A stretch of 64,000 nucleotides of DNA. Source: Prosthecobacter debontii. GTDB lineage: Bacteria > Verrucomicrobiota > Verrucomicrobiia > Verrucomicrobiales > Verrucomicrobiaceae. Under the pieces are notes generated by a model that was not told the origin of the DNA, did not search any database, and saw nothing but the letters and a program-made list of their open reading frames with translations. The DNA lies in contig NZ_FUYE01000003.1 of NCBI RefSeq assembly GCF_900167535.1, positions 354,414-418,413 on the forward strand. Direction: 5' to 3'. Shown here piece by piece: positions 37,467-46,047 of the stretch; within the stretch, counting starts at the first letter, position 1; every line of letters begins with the position of its first letter. The translations under genes were made by a program, and so were the position numbers.

Positions 37467-39749
37467 ATGCGCAGCCGTCTTGCTCTCCTCGCAGCCCTGC
37501 CTCTGCTTTCCTTAGAGGGAGCAGACTCTTCCGGCCTTTATTTCGATGGACCTGAAGTGATCAAGCTGGACTGGAATACCTCATGCCCGCGTGCCGGGGA
37601 TTTCAATGGCGATGGATTGCAAGATCTCGTGCTGCTAAATCAAGACCGTGCGCGCATAGAATTCCTTCTGCAACGAAAGGAGGGGCTCAAGCTCGGAGAG
37701 CCCGAGCGAACGTCGCGCACCGATCGTTGGAATCCTATTCTGGAAATCTCACGCTTGGAGAAGCAGCCTCTGGTCATCGGCCATAGCACGTGGTCTTTGA
37801 CCGTGGGAGATTGGAATGGTGATGGCCGCCCTGACATCGCTTATACGACCGACGAGGATAAACTCGTCCTGCGGACACAGGGTAAGCCTGGAGATTGGAG
37901 CCAAAAGAAAGAGTTCCCTCTGGACTCCACCAGTGAAGATCCTGATGTTCTCCTGGCTGTGGATCTCGATGGCGACAAGCGAGACGACCTTGCTCTGCTC
38001 ACCTCCACCCGACTCATGGTCTGGCTCCAAAAAAGCCCCGACTCTTGGAGTGACCCTAAAACCTATGTGCTGGGTCAAAGCGGCTGCGGAGGCCTGAGAG
38101 CGGCCGATCTGGATGGCGATGGCAAAAAGGATCTTTTTTACACCGCAGCAGACGCTGACGCCCTTCTTGTTAGGCTTCAGAAAGGTGGAGTTGGTTTTGG
38201 TGAAGAATGGCGGCTGGAAATGCCCGCCAGCCGCTGCTGGGTGCATCCCATCAAACTCGGTGATCAGACGGGACTCGCTTGGCTGCGACAAGACACCAAC
38301 ATGGCCGAAGTCGCTAAGTTAGCTCAAGGCATCGCCGAACCGGATTCAGATCGTGCGGCCACCATTCGGCATGCCATGCCTTCTGCGGACAGCAAGGGCG
38401 GGGCCACGGTGTATGGGGATCTCAATGGAGATAAGCTCTCCGATGTGGTCTTAGCCGAACCCAAAAACGCCCGGCTCTGGTTCTTCGCAGGGCTTCCAGG
38501 GGGCAGTTTCGCCGAAGGGCGTGAGTTCCCCGCTTTAAGTGGCATTGAGGGATTAACCCTCGCCGATGTCGATGCGGATGGTCAAGCTGAACTGATCATC
38601 CTTAGCCCGGCTGAAAAAAGCATCGGCCTGGCTCGCTGGCAAAAAGATCGTCTCACCTATCCAGAAGTCATTCATCAGGCTACCGACACCCTACTGGCTC
38701 TACAAGCAGGCAAGATTGGCGAGAGCTCCGAAACCGCAGTGCTGGCTCTGACCGAATCAAAGAGTAAGATCTCGCTGCTCAGCCTTCGGTGGTCTGACAA
38801 GGACAAAAAATTCCAAAACTCCACACAAGAACTCCCCAGCAGCCCAACCCGTCCAAACGCCCTCCGGGTCATCGATGCCAATCAAGATGGAAAGGGAGAT
38901 CTGGCCATCTTCTCAGGCATTGCCTCCATGCAGATCCTGCTCAGCCAAAAGGATGCAAAAGCCCCTTTCAAGCGCGCAGAAGGACTGCCAGACAACCTCT
39001 TGAACAAGCTGTCCCCCCTAGCCATGACGACCGCCGACGTAGACGGAGATGGCAAAGCGGAGATCATTGTGGCCAAGGATCAATTGGCGCGTGCCCTACG
39101 GATTGGCTCTGATGGCAAAGCTGTCGCCGTCGAGCAATTCAACGCCCCAGAGGCCGGAGCCCAGATCACCAAGGTAATTCTGAAGCCTGAGAAAAGCGGT
39201 AAAGCCAAGGTGCTCCTCGTGGATGCCACCAACGGGCACCTCTACGAAATGACGCCTGGCGACGATGGAGTGTATCGCTCAGGCCACACCCACGCTCTCT
39301 CCAGCCTCACTCCCGAGGAATGCCACCTCATCTCGACTCAGGACGGCGAAGCAATTTTGATGATCGGTAAGACGAGTTTTGAAATCAACCCGCTCACGGG
39401 CCACACTCTGAAGCTGGAAACACTGACCACTTTCGATAGTGAATTGAAAGACACGACAGCCACAGACCTCCTCGTAGCGTCGTTCACCCAAGGCCCTACA
39501 GATGATTTGATCCTCGTGGATTCAGGCAAAAGCCGTGTGCTCGAATTGTTTCGTGCTGAAAGTGCCTCCCCTCCTGAATGGGTGAGCAGCTTGTATTTCC
39601 GCGTGTTCGAAACCGATCCTCAATACCGCGGCAAGACGGGCCTCACCAATGAACCCCACGACTACACGGCCGTAGATCTCAATGGGGACGGTCGCTTGGA
39701 CATCGCCCTCCTCGTGCATGACCGATTACTTCTCTATGTGAGGAAGTAA
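37467..39749 (+). CDS. Secreted FG-GAP/VCBS beta-propeller protein
   Basis: The 760-residue protein has a signal peptide (about 1-18) and at least nine calcium-binding repeats of the form D-x-[ND]-x-D-G-x-x-D. Examples are DFNGDGLQDLVLL, DWNGDGRPDIAY, DLDGDKRDDLAL, DLDGDGKKDLFY, DLNGDKLSDVVLA, DANQDGKGDLAIF, DVDGDGKAEIIVA and DLNGDGRLDIALL. Such repeats fold as blades of an integrin-like propeller. It is probably an extracellular or surface binding protein. It follows the protease and its coupled partner on the same strand and may share their transcript. There is no anchor motif at the C-terminus. Confidence 0.9.
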   Translation: MRSRLALLAALPLLSLEGADSSGLYFDGPEVIKLDWNTSCPRAGDFNGDGLQDLVLLNQDRARIEFLLQRKEGLKLGEPERTSRTDRWNPILEISRLEKQPLVIGHSTWSLTVGDWNGDGRPDIAYTTDEDKLVLRTQGKPGDWSQKKEFPLDSTSEDPDVLLAVDLDGDKRDDLALLTSTRLMVWLQKSPDSWSDPKTYVLGQSGCGGLRAADLDGDGKKDLFYTAADADALLVRLQKGGVGFGEEWRLEMPASRCWVHPIKLGDQTGLAWLRQDTNMAEVAKLAQGIAEPDSDRAATIRHAMPSADSKGGATVYGDLNGDKLSDVVLAEPKNARLWFFAGLPGGSFAEGREFPALSGIEGLTLADVDADGQAELIILSPAEKSIGLARWQKDRLTYPEVIHQATDTLLALQAGKIGESSETAVLALTESKSKISLLSLRWSDKDKKFQNSTQELPSSPTRPNALRVIDANQDGKGDLAIFSGIASMQILLSQKDAKAPFKRAEGLPDNLLNKLSPLAMTTADVDGDGKAEIIVAKDQLARALRIGSDGKAVAVEQFNAPEAGAQITKVILKPEKSGKAKVLLVDATNGHLYEMTPGDDGVYRSGHTHALSSLTPEECHLISTQDGEAILMIGKTSFEINPLTGHTLKLETLTTFDSELKDTTATDLLVASFTQGPTDDLILVDSGKSRVLELFRAESASPPEWVSSLYFRVFETDPQYRGKTGLTNEPHDYTAVDLNGDGRLDIALLVHDRLLLYVRK

Positions 39750-39771
39750 GAAAAGTAGCTTACTCAGCCGC

Positions 39772-40518
39772 TTAACCGGGACCACGCTCCCGATGCAATC
39801 CGAAAATCTGACGAAAGGCTGAGAACATATCTCCCAGTTTGCCCCAGTAGGGGCGGCGGGGAGTTAGAATCGTGACATCGTGCTCTGGGAAATGTTTCTG
39901 CAAAGCACCACTGGGATGGACCAGAAGACGATTCCCACAAAATTCCAGCAAAGGAATATCCGCCGCACTGTCACTGTAGGCCCAGCAGTGGAAGCGCTGC
40001 TCATCACTCAGGGCCGCGACGCCCGGAATGGACGCCTTCATTGCCACAATTTTAGCTTCACGCTTATTGTTAGGCCCGATCAATTCTGGACGCAGAGGCA
40101 CGTCGCTCCCGATATGAAACTTCGTGGAGACACAGTGATCGAATCCCAACACATCGGCGATTTCTTCCGCATAAAAATCAGGGCTGGCCGTATTGAGGAC
40201 CAACTTCCGCCCCTGATGCTTATGGCGCAAGATTTCCGCCCGCAGTTCTGGATAGATCCAGGTGTCCACACAGTCATGGGCGAAATCCCGCGCCAGCCTG
40301 CGGAGATGCGCCCGCTTCATTCCCCACAGGTAGGATAGGAAAGCGCGTTTCGCCGTACCGGTGCTGACAACGCCCATGGCACGTCCCAATGCGTAAGGCA
40401 CAAACCATGCGTGCAGAAGAATCCGCCAGGGATGACGATGCAGCACGAAGTTGCAAAACAAAGTCTGCGTGTCGAAGGGCAGCAAGGTGTGGTCGAGATC
40501 GAAAAAAGCGTAACGCAT
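39772..40518 (-). CDS. HAD-IB family hydrolase (SerB-like phosphatase)
   Basis: I take the ATG at 40518 (MRYAFFDLDHT); an upstream GTG would add six residues. Over 248 residues it shows the HAD motifs in order: DLDHTLLPFD (nucleophile Asp), LNTASP (motif II), a Lys in NNKREAK (motif III) and SDSAADIPLLE (motif IV). This subclass often acts on small phosphate esters such as phosphoserine or on lipid-linked phosphates. It lies 53 bases after the mannose-1-phosphate guanylyltransferase gene on the same strand, so a sugar- or lipid-phosphate substrate is possible. It ends 22 bases from the end of the convergent FG-GAP gene. Confidence 0.92.
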   Translation of the reverse strand: MRYAFFDLDHTLLPFDTQTLFCNFVLHRHPWRILLHAWFVPYALGRAMGVVSTGTAKRAFLSYLWGMKRAHLRRLARDFAHDCVDTWIYPELRAEILRHKHQGRKLVLNTASPDFYAEEIADVLGFDHCVSTKFHIGSDVPLRPELIGPNNKREAKIVAMKASIPGVAALSDEQRFHCWAYSDSAADIPLLEFCGNRLLVHPSGALQKHFPEHDVTILTPRRPYWGKLGDMFSAFRQIFGLHRERGPG

Positions 40519-40571
40519 GGCTGGAAAAGACCTCACCGCAGCTTGCGGCAGGACGAGATCACTGGAGGTAC

Positions 40572-41651
40572 TTAGCGCAGTTCTTTGGGCAGCTGATCCG
40601 CCAGCTTCTTGATGTTCTCCGCATGCGATCGACTGGCGACCAGCAAGGCGTCTCCTGCGGAAACCACGATCAAATCCTGCACACCCAGAAGAGCTACATG
40701 CTGGCCGGTTTGCGAAAAGACCAGGTTACCCGAGGCATCGAGCTGTGAGAGGGCGCAGTTGAAGTGGTTGTCATCGGCATCCCCCTTCAGATAGCGGCCG
40801 ACCGAGGTCCAGTTCCCCACGTCATCCCAGTCAAAGGTCGCCTCCACATTCAGCACGCGTGAGGCACGCTCCATCAGGGCGTAGTCAATCGACAGCTTAG
40901 GCAGCTTGGCAAACTGACGTGCGACCGTCGCATTGAAATCCTTCGATCCGCGCAATTCAGAAACAAAGTCGGCCAATGCCGGACAATGACGGCTGAGTTC
41001 GCTGAAAATCGCCGGGATGGTCCAGATAAACATCCCTGCGTTCCAGGTGAAGTTACCTTGAGAAATGAAGTGCTCCGCCAAATCGGGGTTTGGCTTCTCC
41101 CGGAAACGAGCCACCTCGAAAACCGCCACATCACTGACTCCGAGAATGGATGCGCGCTTACCGCGCTCCACATAGCCGTAGCTTGGGCAGGGCCAGGTGG
41201 GCTTGATCCCGACCGTCACTAGGCTGCTGGCAGACTCGGCGGCCTTGGCTGAATTCAAAAGCACCTTCTGAAATTCCGGCACATTTTGGATGAGGTGATC
41301 AGCAGGGAGAACCATCATCGTAGCGCTTGGATCACGCGCCACGACCCAGCCGACCCCCAAGGCAATCGCCGGGGCAGTATCTCGCTTTTCCGGTTCTGCG
41401 ATGATATTTTCAGAAGGCAGCTCCGGCAGGAGGGCACGCACCGCCGCTTCCTGCTGCTTGTTGGTCAAAATGAGGATGTTTTCCTTGGGGACGACGCCAT
41501 TCAGGCGCTCCACCGTCATTTCGAGGAGGGTTTTGTCACCGAAAAGCTTCAGTAGCTGCTTGGGTAATGCATCCCGGCTGATGGGCCAAAAGCGCTGACC
41601 GCTTCCTCCAGCAAGAATAAGGGCATATCGAGAGGGTGTATGCTGACTCAT
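40572..41651 (-). CDS. Mannose-1-phosphate guanylyltransferase
   Basis: The enzyme makes GDP-mannose from mannose-1-phosphate and GTP for polysaccharide and glycan synthesis. The ATG at 41651 (MSQHTPSRYALILAGGSGQR) yields 359 residues. Family motifs are LAGGSGQRFWPISRDALPKQLL, VLPADHLI, FREKPN and the FTWNAGMFIW region (residues about 205-215), with FDWDDVGNW towards the C-terminus. It lacks the second, isomerase half of bifunctional AlgA/ManC proteins. The start overlaps nothing but lies back to back with a small membrane protein gene starting at 41734. Confidence 0.95.
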   Translation of the reverse strand: MSQHTPSRYALILAGGSGQRFWPISRDALPKQLLKLFGDKTLLEMTVERLNGVVPKENILILTNKQQEAAVRALLPELPSENIIAEPEKRDTAPAIALGVGWVVARDPSATMMVLPADHLIQNVPEFQKVLLNSAKAAESASSLVTVGIKPTWPCPSYGYVERGKRASILGVSDVAVFEVARFREKPNPDLAEHFISQGNFTWNAGMFIWTIPAIFSELSRHCPALADFVSELRGSKDFNATVARQFAKLPKLSIDYALMERASRVLNVEATFDWDDVGNWTSVGRYLKGDADDNHFNCALSQLDASGNLVFSQTGQHVALLGVQDLIVVSAGDALLVASRSHAENIKKLADQLPKELR

Positions 41652-41695
41652 GTGGTCCCAACATGAAGCAATCGCGCGAGTGAGCAAATTCCACT

Positions 41696-41724
41696 TTGGA
41701 GAATCTGATAGGCAGTGCTATGTT
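41696..41724 (+). promoter_or_regulatory. Possible sigma70 promoter of the small membrane protein gene
   Basis: TTGGAG (41696-41701) and TATGTT (41719-41724) are separated by 17 bases. The predicted transcription start, near 41731, lies three bases before the ATG at 41734. This again suggests a very short or absent leader. The boxes match consensus only partly (3/6 and 4/6). Confidence 0.35.
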
Positions 41725-41733
41725 TACCTTGCT

Positions 41734-42054
41734 ATGCCTGCTGAAACTGTTGCCGAAAGCCGCTACGAAAATTACGCCACTCTCATTGCGCCTGCCGCAG
41801 CGGGTTGCGCCCTCGGCATCCTTTTTGGCCGAGGCATGGGACGTAGCACTGCCAATATCGTCTCTCTGAGCCTTCTCGCCGCGAGCGCGGTCGTTGCCGC
41901 CCCTGTGATCAGTGATATCGTCCAGCGCACAGCCAATCGCCCAGGTTCAAGCCGTGGCAGCCGCCGCCGACTGGAAGGCATCCGCAATGGCGCTGTGCCT
42001 GATGAGGAACTGAAGGAATTCTTTGTGGATTCCCCAGGATCTCTCCTGCAGTAA
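41734..42054 (+). CDS. Small membrane protein of unknown function
   Basis: The ATG at 41734 (MPAETVAESRYENY) gives 106 residues; a longer in-frame start at 41650 would run back over the neighbouring gene. Two hydrophobic helices (about residues 15-30 and 38-55) carry Gly/Ala patterns (APAAAGCALGILFGRGMG), and a basic stretch follows (RPGSSRGSRRRLEG). This resembles general small envelope proteins of the YtxH-like sort, but no family assignment is firm. It stands alone, with its own promoter candidate and a strong terminator. Confidence 0.75.
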   Translation: MPAETVAESRYENYATLIAPAAAGCALGILFGRGMGRSTANIVSLSLLAASAVVAAPVISDIVQRTANRPGSSRGSRRRLEGIRNGAVPDEELKEFFVDSPGSLLQ

Positions 42055-42090
42055 TCTCAAACTGAGAGACCAAGCCTCATTCAAGTCGAT

Positions 42091-42121
42091 CAACCGGGTC
42101 CTTCTGACCCGGTTGTTTTTT
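42091..42121 (+). terminator. Rho-independent terminator
   Basis: A perfect 10-bp GC-rich stem (caaccgggtc/gacccggttg) with a 5-base loop is followed directly by six T residues. It lies 37 bases after the small membrane protein gene and ends that transcript before the convergent GspE/PilB-type gene. Confidence 0.93.
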
Positions 42122-42143
42122 GTCCTGAATCTAGTTCTGCGGC

Positions 42144-43850
42144 TTACTGCTCAGACTCCGCCACGGTCACGCTGATCACTTCCTCAATAGTGGTGTTACC
42201 CGCCAAAACCTTACGCACCCCATACTCGCGCATCGGGCGATACCCATCTTTGTAAGCCTGCTGCATCAACTGCGCACTGCTGGCCTTATGCGTCACCAAT
42301 TCGCCCATGGCAGGCGTCAGACGCACGAGTTCATAGATGGACATACGTCCTCTGTAGCCCGTGTGGCGGCAGGCTTCACAGCCGCCCTCTCGGGCGCGAT
42401 ACACTTGGGTGCGGATCGGACCGGTGTATTTCAGTTCCCGCAGCTTAATCTCTGCATCCGGTTCGGGCTCCTTGCATTCGTTGCAAAGAAGACGCACCAA
42501 GCGTTGGGCAATAAACGCCCGCACTGAACTGGCCACCAAGAACGGCTCCACGCCCATGTCCACCAGACGCATGATCCCACCGATGGCATCGTTGGTGTGA
42601 AGCGTACTGAACACCAAGTGACCTGTCAGAGCGGCACGGATGGCGATCTCCGCCGTCTCAAGGTCACGCATTTCCCCCACCATCACCACGTTCGGGTCAC
42701 CGCGGAGAATGCTGCGTAGCCCAGTGGCAAACGTCAGTTCAATCTCAGGCCTCACCGCAATCTGCACCACCCCAGGAAGCTTGTTTTCGACGGGATCCTC
42801 GATGGTGACAATACGCCGATGCTCCGTATTGAGCTGGCTTAGGAAGGTGTAGAGCGTCGTGGACTTACCGGAACCCGTGGGGCCGGTCACCAAGATGATG
42901 CCGTTGGGTTTTTTCAGCAAAACTTCGATCTCACCACGCAGGTCAGTCTCCATGCGCAAGCGATCGAGATTGAATTTCTCCTGGCCTAACAAACGCAGAG
43001 AAACGCTCTCCCCTTCCACACTTGGGATCGTCGCAACACGCACGTCAATGGATTGGCCACCGACTTGGAGGTTGATACGTCCGTCCTGAGGCAGCCGGCG
43101 CTCCGCGATGTCCAGCTTGGCCATGACTTTCAAACGAGCGATCACGGACTGCTGAAGCTGCTTGATGTTTTCCGGCACAGGTACCTCACGCAAGCGACCA
43201 TCGATGCGGTAGCGCATGCGCAGTTTATCCTCCATCGGCTCCACGTGAATATCCGTGGCATGCTGCTCCAGAGCCTCGCGAATCACGGTGTTCACAAACT
43301 TCACGACCGAGGCTTCTTCGTCATCCGCATCGATGATGTTGGCCTCATCCCGCTGCTCGAGATCTGCACCATCCACATCACGGCCTTTGAGGATCTCCTC
43401 AAAGGTATCCGCGCCGACGCCGTAAAAGTCGCGCATGGCATTGAGCAGACGTTTACGAGAAGAGATCTGCCAGCGGACGGGCGCATCGACTTCGCGGGCC
43501 ACCGCTTGCCGTCCGATCAGGTCGAAGGGATCGTAAGCGGCCACGATCAATTTTTTGGCTTGGCCTTCCTCCTCCTCAATTTTAAGCGGCAGAAGCCGAT
43601 GCTTCAGCGCAATGCGTGGCGGCAGAAGCCTTTTCATCTCCGGCGCATCCGCACTGTCGGGGACTGGTATGTTAACATACCCGAGGCCGACGCGTGCAGC
43701 GAGCTGTGAGAGAAAAGCATCTTCATCAAGGGCTCCCATATCGAGAAGCTGATTGATGACGGATGAGCTAGGCGTGGCCACAGGCAATGGAATGCCCGAG
43801 CCGCCGGAGACCTCCATGCATTGGACGAGGGCTTGGCGGATGTTTTTCAT
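42144..43850 (-). CDS. GspE/PilB-type secretion or pilus ATPase
   Basis: At 568 residues it has an N-terminal MshEN-like domain (about 1-150), a linker and the ATPase core. The core shows Walker A GPTGSGKST (323-331), an Asp box (IVTIEDPVE), Walker B in the form VVMVGEMRD (near 393, where GEIRD is more usual) and a His box (LTGHLVFSTLHTNDA). A four-cysteine zinc site follows (LLCNEC and GCEACRHTGYRGR, about residues 455-490). It would power type II secretion or type IV pilus assembly. No other secretion or pilus gene lies nearby. It overlaps by one base the end of a secreted-protein gene upstream. Confidence 0.94.
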   Translation of the reverse strand: MKNIRQALVQCMEVSGGSGIPLPVATPSSSVINQLLDMGALDEDAFLSQLAARVGLGYVNIPVPDSADAPEMKRLLPPRIALKHRLLPLKIEEEEGQAKKLIVAAYDPFDLIGRQAVAREVDAPVRWQISSRKRLLNAMRDFYGVGADTFEEILKGRDVDGADLEQRDEANIIDADDEEASVVKFVNTVIREALEQHATDIHVEPMEDKLRMRYRIDGRLREVPVPENIKQLQQSVIARLKVMAKLDIAERRLPQDGRINLQVGGQSIDVRVATIPSVEGESVSLRLLGQEKFNLDRLRMETDLRGEIEVLLKKPNGIILVTGPTGSGKSTTLYTFLSQLNTEHRRIVTIEDPVENKLPGVVQIAVRPEIELTFATGLRSILRGDPNVVMVGEMRDLETAEIAIRAALTGHLVFSTLHTNDAIGGIMRLVDMGVEPFLVASSVRAFIAQRLVRLLCNECKEPEPDAEIKLRELKYTGPIRTQVYRAREGGCEACRHTGYRGRMSIYELVRLTPAMGELVTHKASSAQLMQQAYKDGYRPMREYGVRKVLAGNTTIEEVISVTVAESEQ

Positions 43851-44563
43851 CAGGGTTTAACGGGTTCCTGGCCTTGAAGTTCGACAGGGAACAAGCTGGC
43901 ATCGATCACAGCGGCTTCAGCAGAGGAAATGGCGGGAGCTGGAAGGCTCCCCGTATCTGGCGTATAGCCATATTTCTCCAAGAGCTCGATCACATACGCG
44001 GTCACCGCATTCTGATTGGAAAAGGCCGCACTTGCATTGGCTGTCAGATCTTCACGCAATACCCCCGAGATCAGAGCACCACCGACCACTCCTAAAGAGC
44101 CATCGGGCGCAGGCCCGGTCGCGGATTCATCATCCGCCGCCAGTAAGCGACCGCTCAAAATTTCCGCCACGCGCCATGAGCGCGAACCGTCCTGACCACT
44201 CAAAAGCAAGGACCGATTCATGTGCCCGGAAGCCGTGTAGAATGCCTGCCCGCTGCCCGTCAGCGCAGCGGCAGCGAAGACCGCTTTTTTAACATTCGCA
44301 TTCGCAGCGACGAAATACTTGCCACTGCTCTCAGCCACGGCATAAAAACGCCCGCCTTCCTCCGTGGTCAGGACGATGGAGGCTGGGCCACCCTGTGCAG
44401 GCACCACCACATACCCACCCGTGTAGAAGCTGAAATTAACAGAGTCTTCCTCGGGCGTGAAACGCAGTTCATACACGAGCCACTGGGCAGAAGCTCCGAC
44501 GACCCCAACCAGCCAAATCATGGCGGCACAAAGGAGTGGTTGAAGACGGGATTTAGGCAACAT
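43850..44563 (-). CDS. Secreted protein of unknown function coupled to the GspE/PilB gene
   Basis: The 237-residue product has a signal peptide (about residues 1-26, ending GASA before QWLVYELRF). It continues as a beta-rich domain with repeated glycine and alternating hydrophobic residues (FYTGGYVVVPAQGGPASIVL, GRFYAVAESSGKYFVA). The stop overlaps the start of the ATPase gene (TGATG), so the two are translated together. It may be a substrate or envelope component of the same secretion machine. No known family is recognised. A 14-bp palindrome sits 24 bases upstream of the start. Confidence 0.75.
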   Translation of the reverse strand: MLPKSRLQPLLCAAMIWLVGVVGASAQWLVYELRFTPEEDSVNFSFYTGGYVVVPAQGGPASIVLTTEEGGRFYAVAESSGKYFVAANANVKKAVFAAAALTGSGQAFYTASGHMNRSLLLSGQDGSRSWRVAEILSGRLLAADDESATGPAPDGSLGVVGGALISGVLREDLTANASAAFSNQNAVTAYVIELLEKYGYTPDTGSLPAPAISSAEAAVIDASLFPVELQGQEPVKP

Positions 44564-44586
44564 GGGGAGGGTTTTCTAATCCACAT

Positions 44587-44600
44587 CGACAACGTTGTCG
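44587..44600. promoter_or_regulatory. Perfect 14-bp palindrome, possible operator
   Basis: The sequence cgacaacgttgtcg reads the same on both strands. It ends 24 bases upstream of the start of the secreted-protein/GspE operon. A dimeric repressor or activator could bind there. It has no loop, so it is a poor hairpin but a good two-fold protein site. Confidence 0.4.
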
Positions 44601-44602
44601 AG

Positions 44603-44624
44603 ACAGGCGTTGAATCACGCCTGT
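44603..44624 (-). terminator. Hairpin at the end of the methyltransferase gene
   Basis: A perfect 8-bp stem (acaggcgt/acgcctgt) with a 6-base loop begins at the last base of the methyltransferase stop codon. No T-run follows on the minus strand. It may be a weak terminator or an RNA 3'-end stabiliser for the methyltransferase-GT2-acyltransferase transcript. Confidence 0.4.
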
Positions 44625-45280
44625 TACCGTTGTGCCACAATCAGGTGATTATTGAAGGGCGTCCCCCCCCAAAGAGGGCTGATTTCGACCTGCAAACCCG
44701 CCGATGTCAGGACTTCTTGGAACTGCTGGGCATCGGGATAACAGATCGGCGCGGCTTTCATCCAGAAGGTTACCTTGGCCAGATAATCTCCCGCCACGGT
44801 GATCTTGAAACGACGGGAATCATCCCGCAGACAGGTGCGGATGACCAGCTTCCCGCCAGGAGCCACTCGTGCCGCAGCATTCGCCAGAAGGCGATTTTGC
44901 TCATCCTGGGTGAAAAACTGGAGAATGTCCAAGATGACCACATTTCCGCTGAAGTCAGGTAAGCCCGTGCGTGCATCACCGGCGGAAAAGCGCATGCCCT
45001 GCTGGCCCGATTTGATCACCATCGCCTGAGCGCTCTCGATTTTTCGGGGATCATAATCAAAACCCGTGACGGCGGCCGCGTGGCCACAAGCTCGCAGGTA
45101 ATGCGCCAGCAAACCAATGCCGCAACCGATGTCCAGGACGGGCAAGCCGCTCTGGCCAATCTCCCGCACCACGGCCTGATAAACCGGATCACTGGCGAGT
45201 TTGGAACGAGTGTAAAAGAAATCCCAGCGCCGGTCACACAGCGCAGCAATGTTTTCGAGTTGGGCCGGGGTAGGCGTCAT
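44624..45280 (-). CDS. Class I SAM-dependent methyltransferase
   Basis: The 218-residue protein has the glycine-rich SAM loop VLDIGCGIGLLAHYL (about residues 48-62). The acidic residue after strand 2 (GFDYDPRKIE) and motif NVVILDILQFF complete the Rossmann fold. The C-terminal region (WMKAAPICYPDAQQF) differs from metabolite methyltransferases of known name, so the acceptor is not clear. Its start overlaps the stop of the GT2 gene by 4 bases, and the acyltransferase lies one gene further up. A lipid or glycolipid acceptor fits the context but is inference. Confidence 0.92.
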   Translation of the reverse strand: MTPTPAQLENIAALCDRRWDFFYTRSKLASDPVYQAVVREIGQSGLPVLDIGCGIGLLAHYLRACGHAAAVTGFDYDPRKIESAQAMVIKSGQQGMRFSAGDARTGLPDFSGNVVILDILQFFTQDEQNRLLANAAARVAPGGKLVIRTCLRDDSRRFKITVAGDYLAKVTFWMKAAPICYPDAQQFQEVLTSAGLQVEISPLWGGTPFNNHLIVAQR

Positions 45281-46047
45281 GCAGAAAGGTTTCGGAGAGG
45301 GTTACCCCCGCGACCCACACGCATGAGCAGCAGAGGCAGGCGCCAAGCAAACCCAAAGAGCAGCCGCGCATGCATCCAGGTCAGCACGCTGTTGTCCCGG
45401 AAATAACGGAACTGCGATACACCCCCTTCTTCTTTGGTCAAATAACGAACCGTTGTTGGTACTGCCAGCATCGGCACTCCATGCCAGGCCAGACGCACGG
45501 CAATTTCCGTATCGTAATCAAACCGACGCGCCCAGGGAGTGCCTCGGAAAGCTTTCAACAAAGCCATAACTGGGTAAAGTCGCATACCAAACAAGGTGTC
45601 AGGGATACCCCAATTCAGCGTCTCCAGATTAGCCCACATGTTGGAAATTTTTCGCCCCTGCACCCTGAGCTGGGGAGCCTCGGGGCCAAAAACAGGGGTC
45701 CCCATCATCACCGCTTCGGGATGCTTTTCGGCGAGGGCCGTAAATCGCGGGATGTCATGCGTGGGGTGCTGGCCATCGGCATCCATCGTGAGCACATGGG
45801 TATAGCCTGCCTGCTGAGCCAACCGTGTGCCATGCAGCACAGCCGAACCTTTGCCGGAGTTTTTTTCCAGGACGATCACTTTGAGGCCAGGGTATTCCTG
45901 TTTGACCGGCTCCAGCAGAGCTTCACTGCCGTCGGTGCTGCCATCCATCACGACCCAGACATCGGGCCAATATTTCAGCACGTCCCGGACCGTCTGCGGC
46001 AGGATGCGTCCTGTATTGTAGCTGGGAATCAAGACCAGGATCTTCAT
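45277..46047 (-). CDS. Family 2 glycosyltransferase
   Basis: The 256-residue GT-A enzyme starts with ILVLIPSYNTGRILPQTV. It carries a nucleotide-binding DGSTDGS (about 35-41) and the metal-binding MDADGQHP. It looks like the single-domain dolichyl-phosphate-mannose-synthase-like type found in lipid and polyene tailoring clusters. The GT2 gene overlaps its neighbours by 4 bases on both sides, so methyltransferase, GT2 and acyltransferase form one tightly coupled operon. Confidence 0.92.
   Translation of the reverse strand: MKILVLIPSYNTGRILPQTVRDVLKYWPDVWVVMDGSTDGSEALLEPVKQEYPGLKVIVLEKNSGKGSAVLHGTRLAQQAGYTHVLTMDADGQHPTHDIPRFTALAEKHPEAVMMGTPVFGPEAPQLRVQGRKISNMWANLETLNWGIPDTLFGMRLYPVMALLKAFRGTPWARRFDYDTEIAVRLAWHGVPMLAVPTTVRYLTKEEGGVSQFRYFRDNSVLTWMHARLLFGFAWRLPLLLMRVGRGGNPLRNLSA

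Noticed and set aside
39746-39762. Short hairpin between the FG-GAP and HAD genes
   Set aside because: The stem is only 5 bp with an 8-base loop, too weak to call a terminator.
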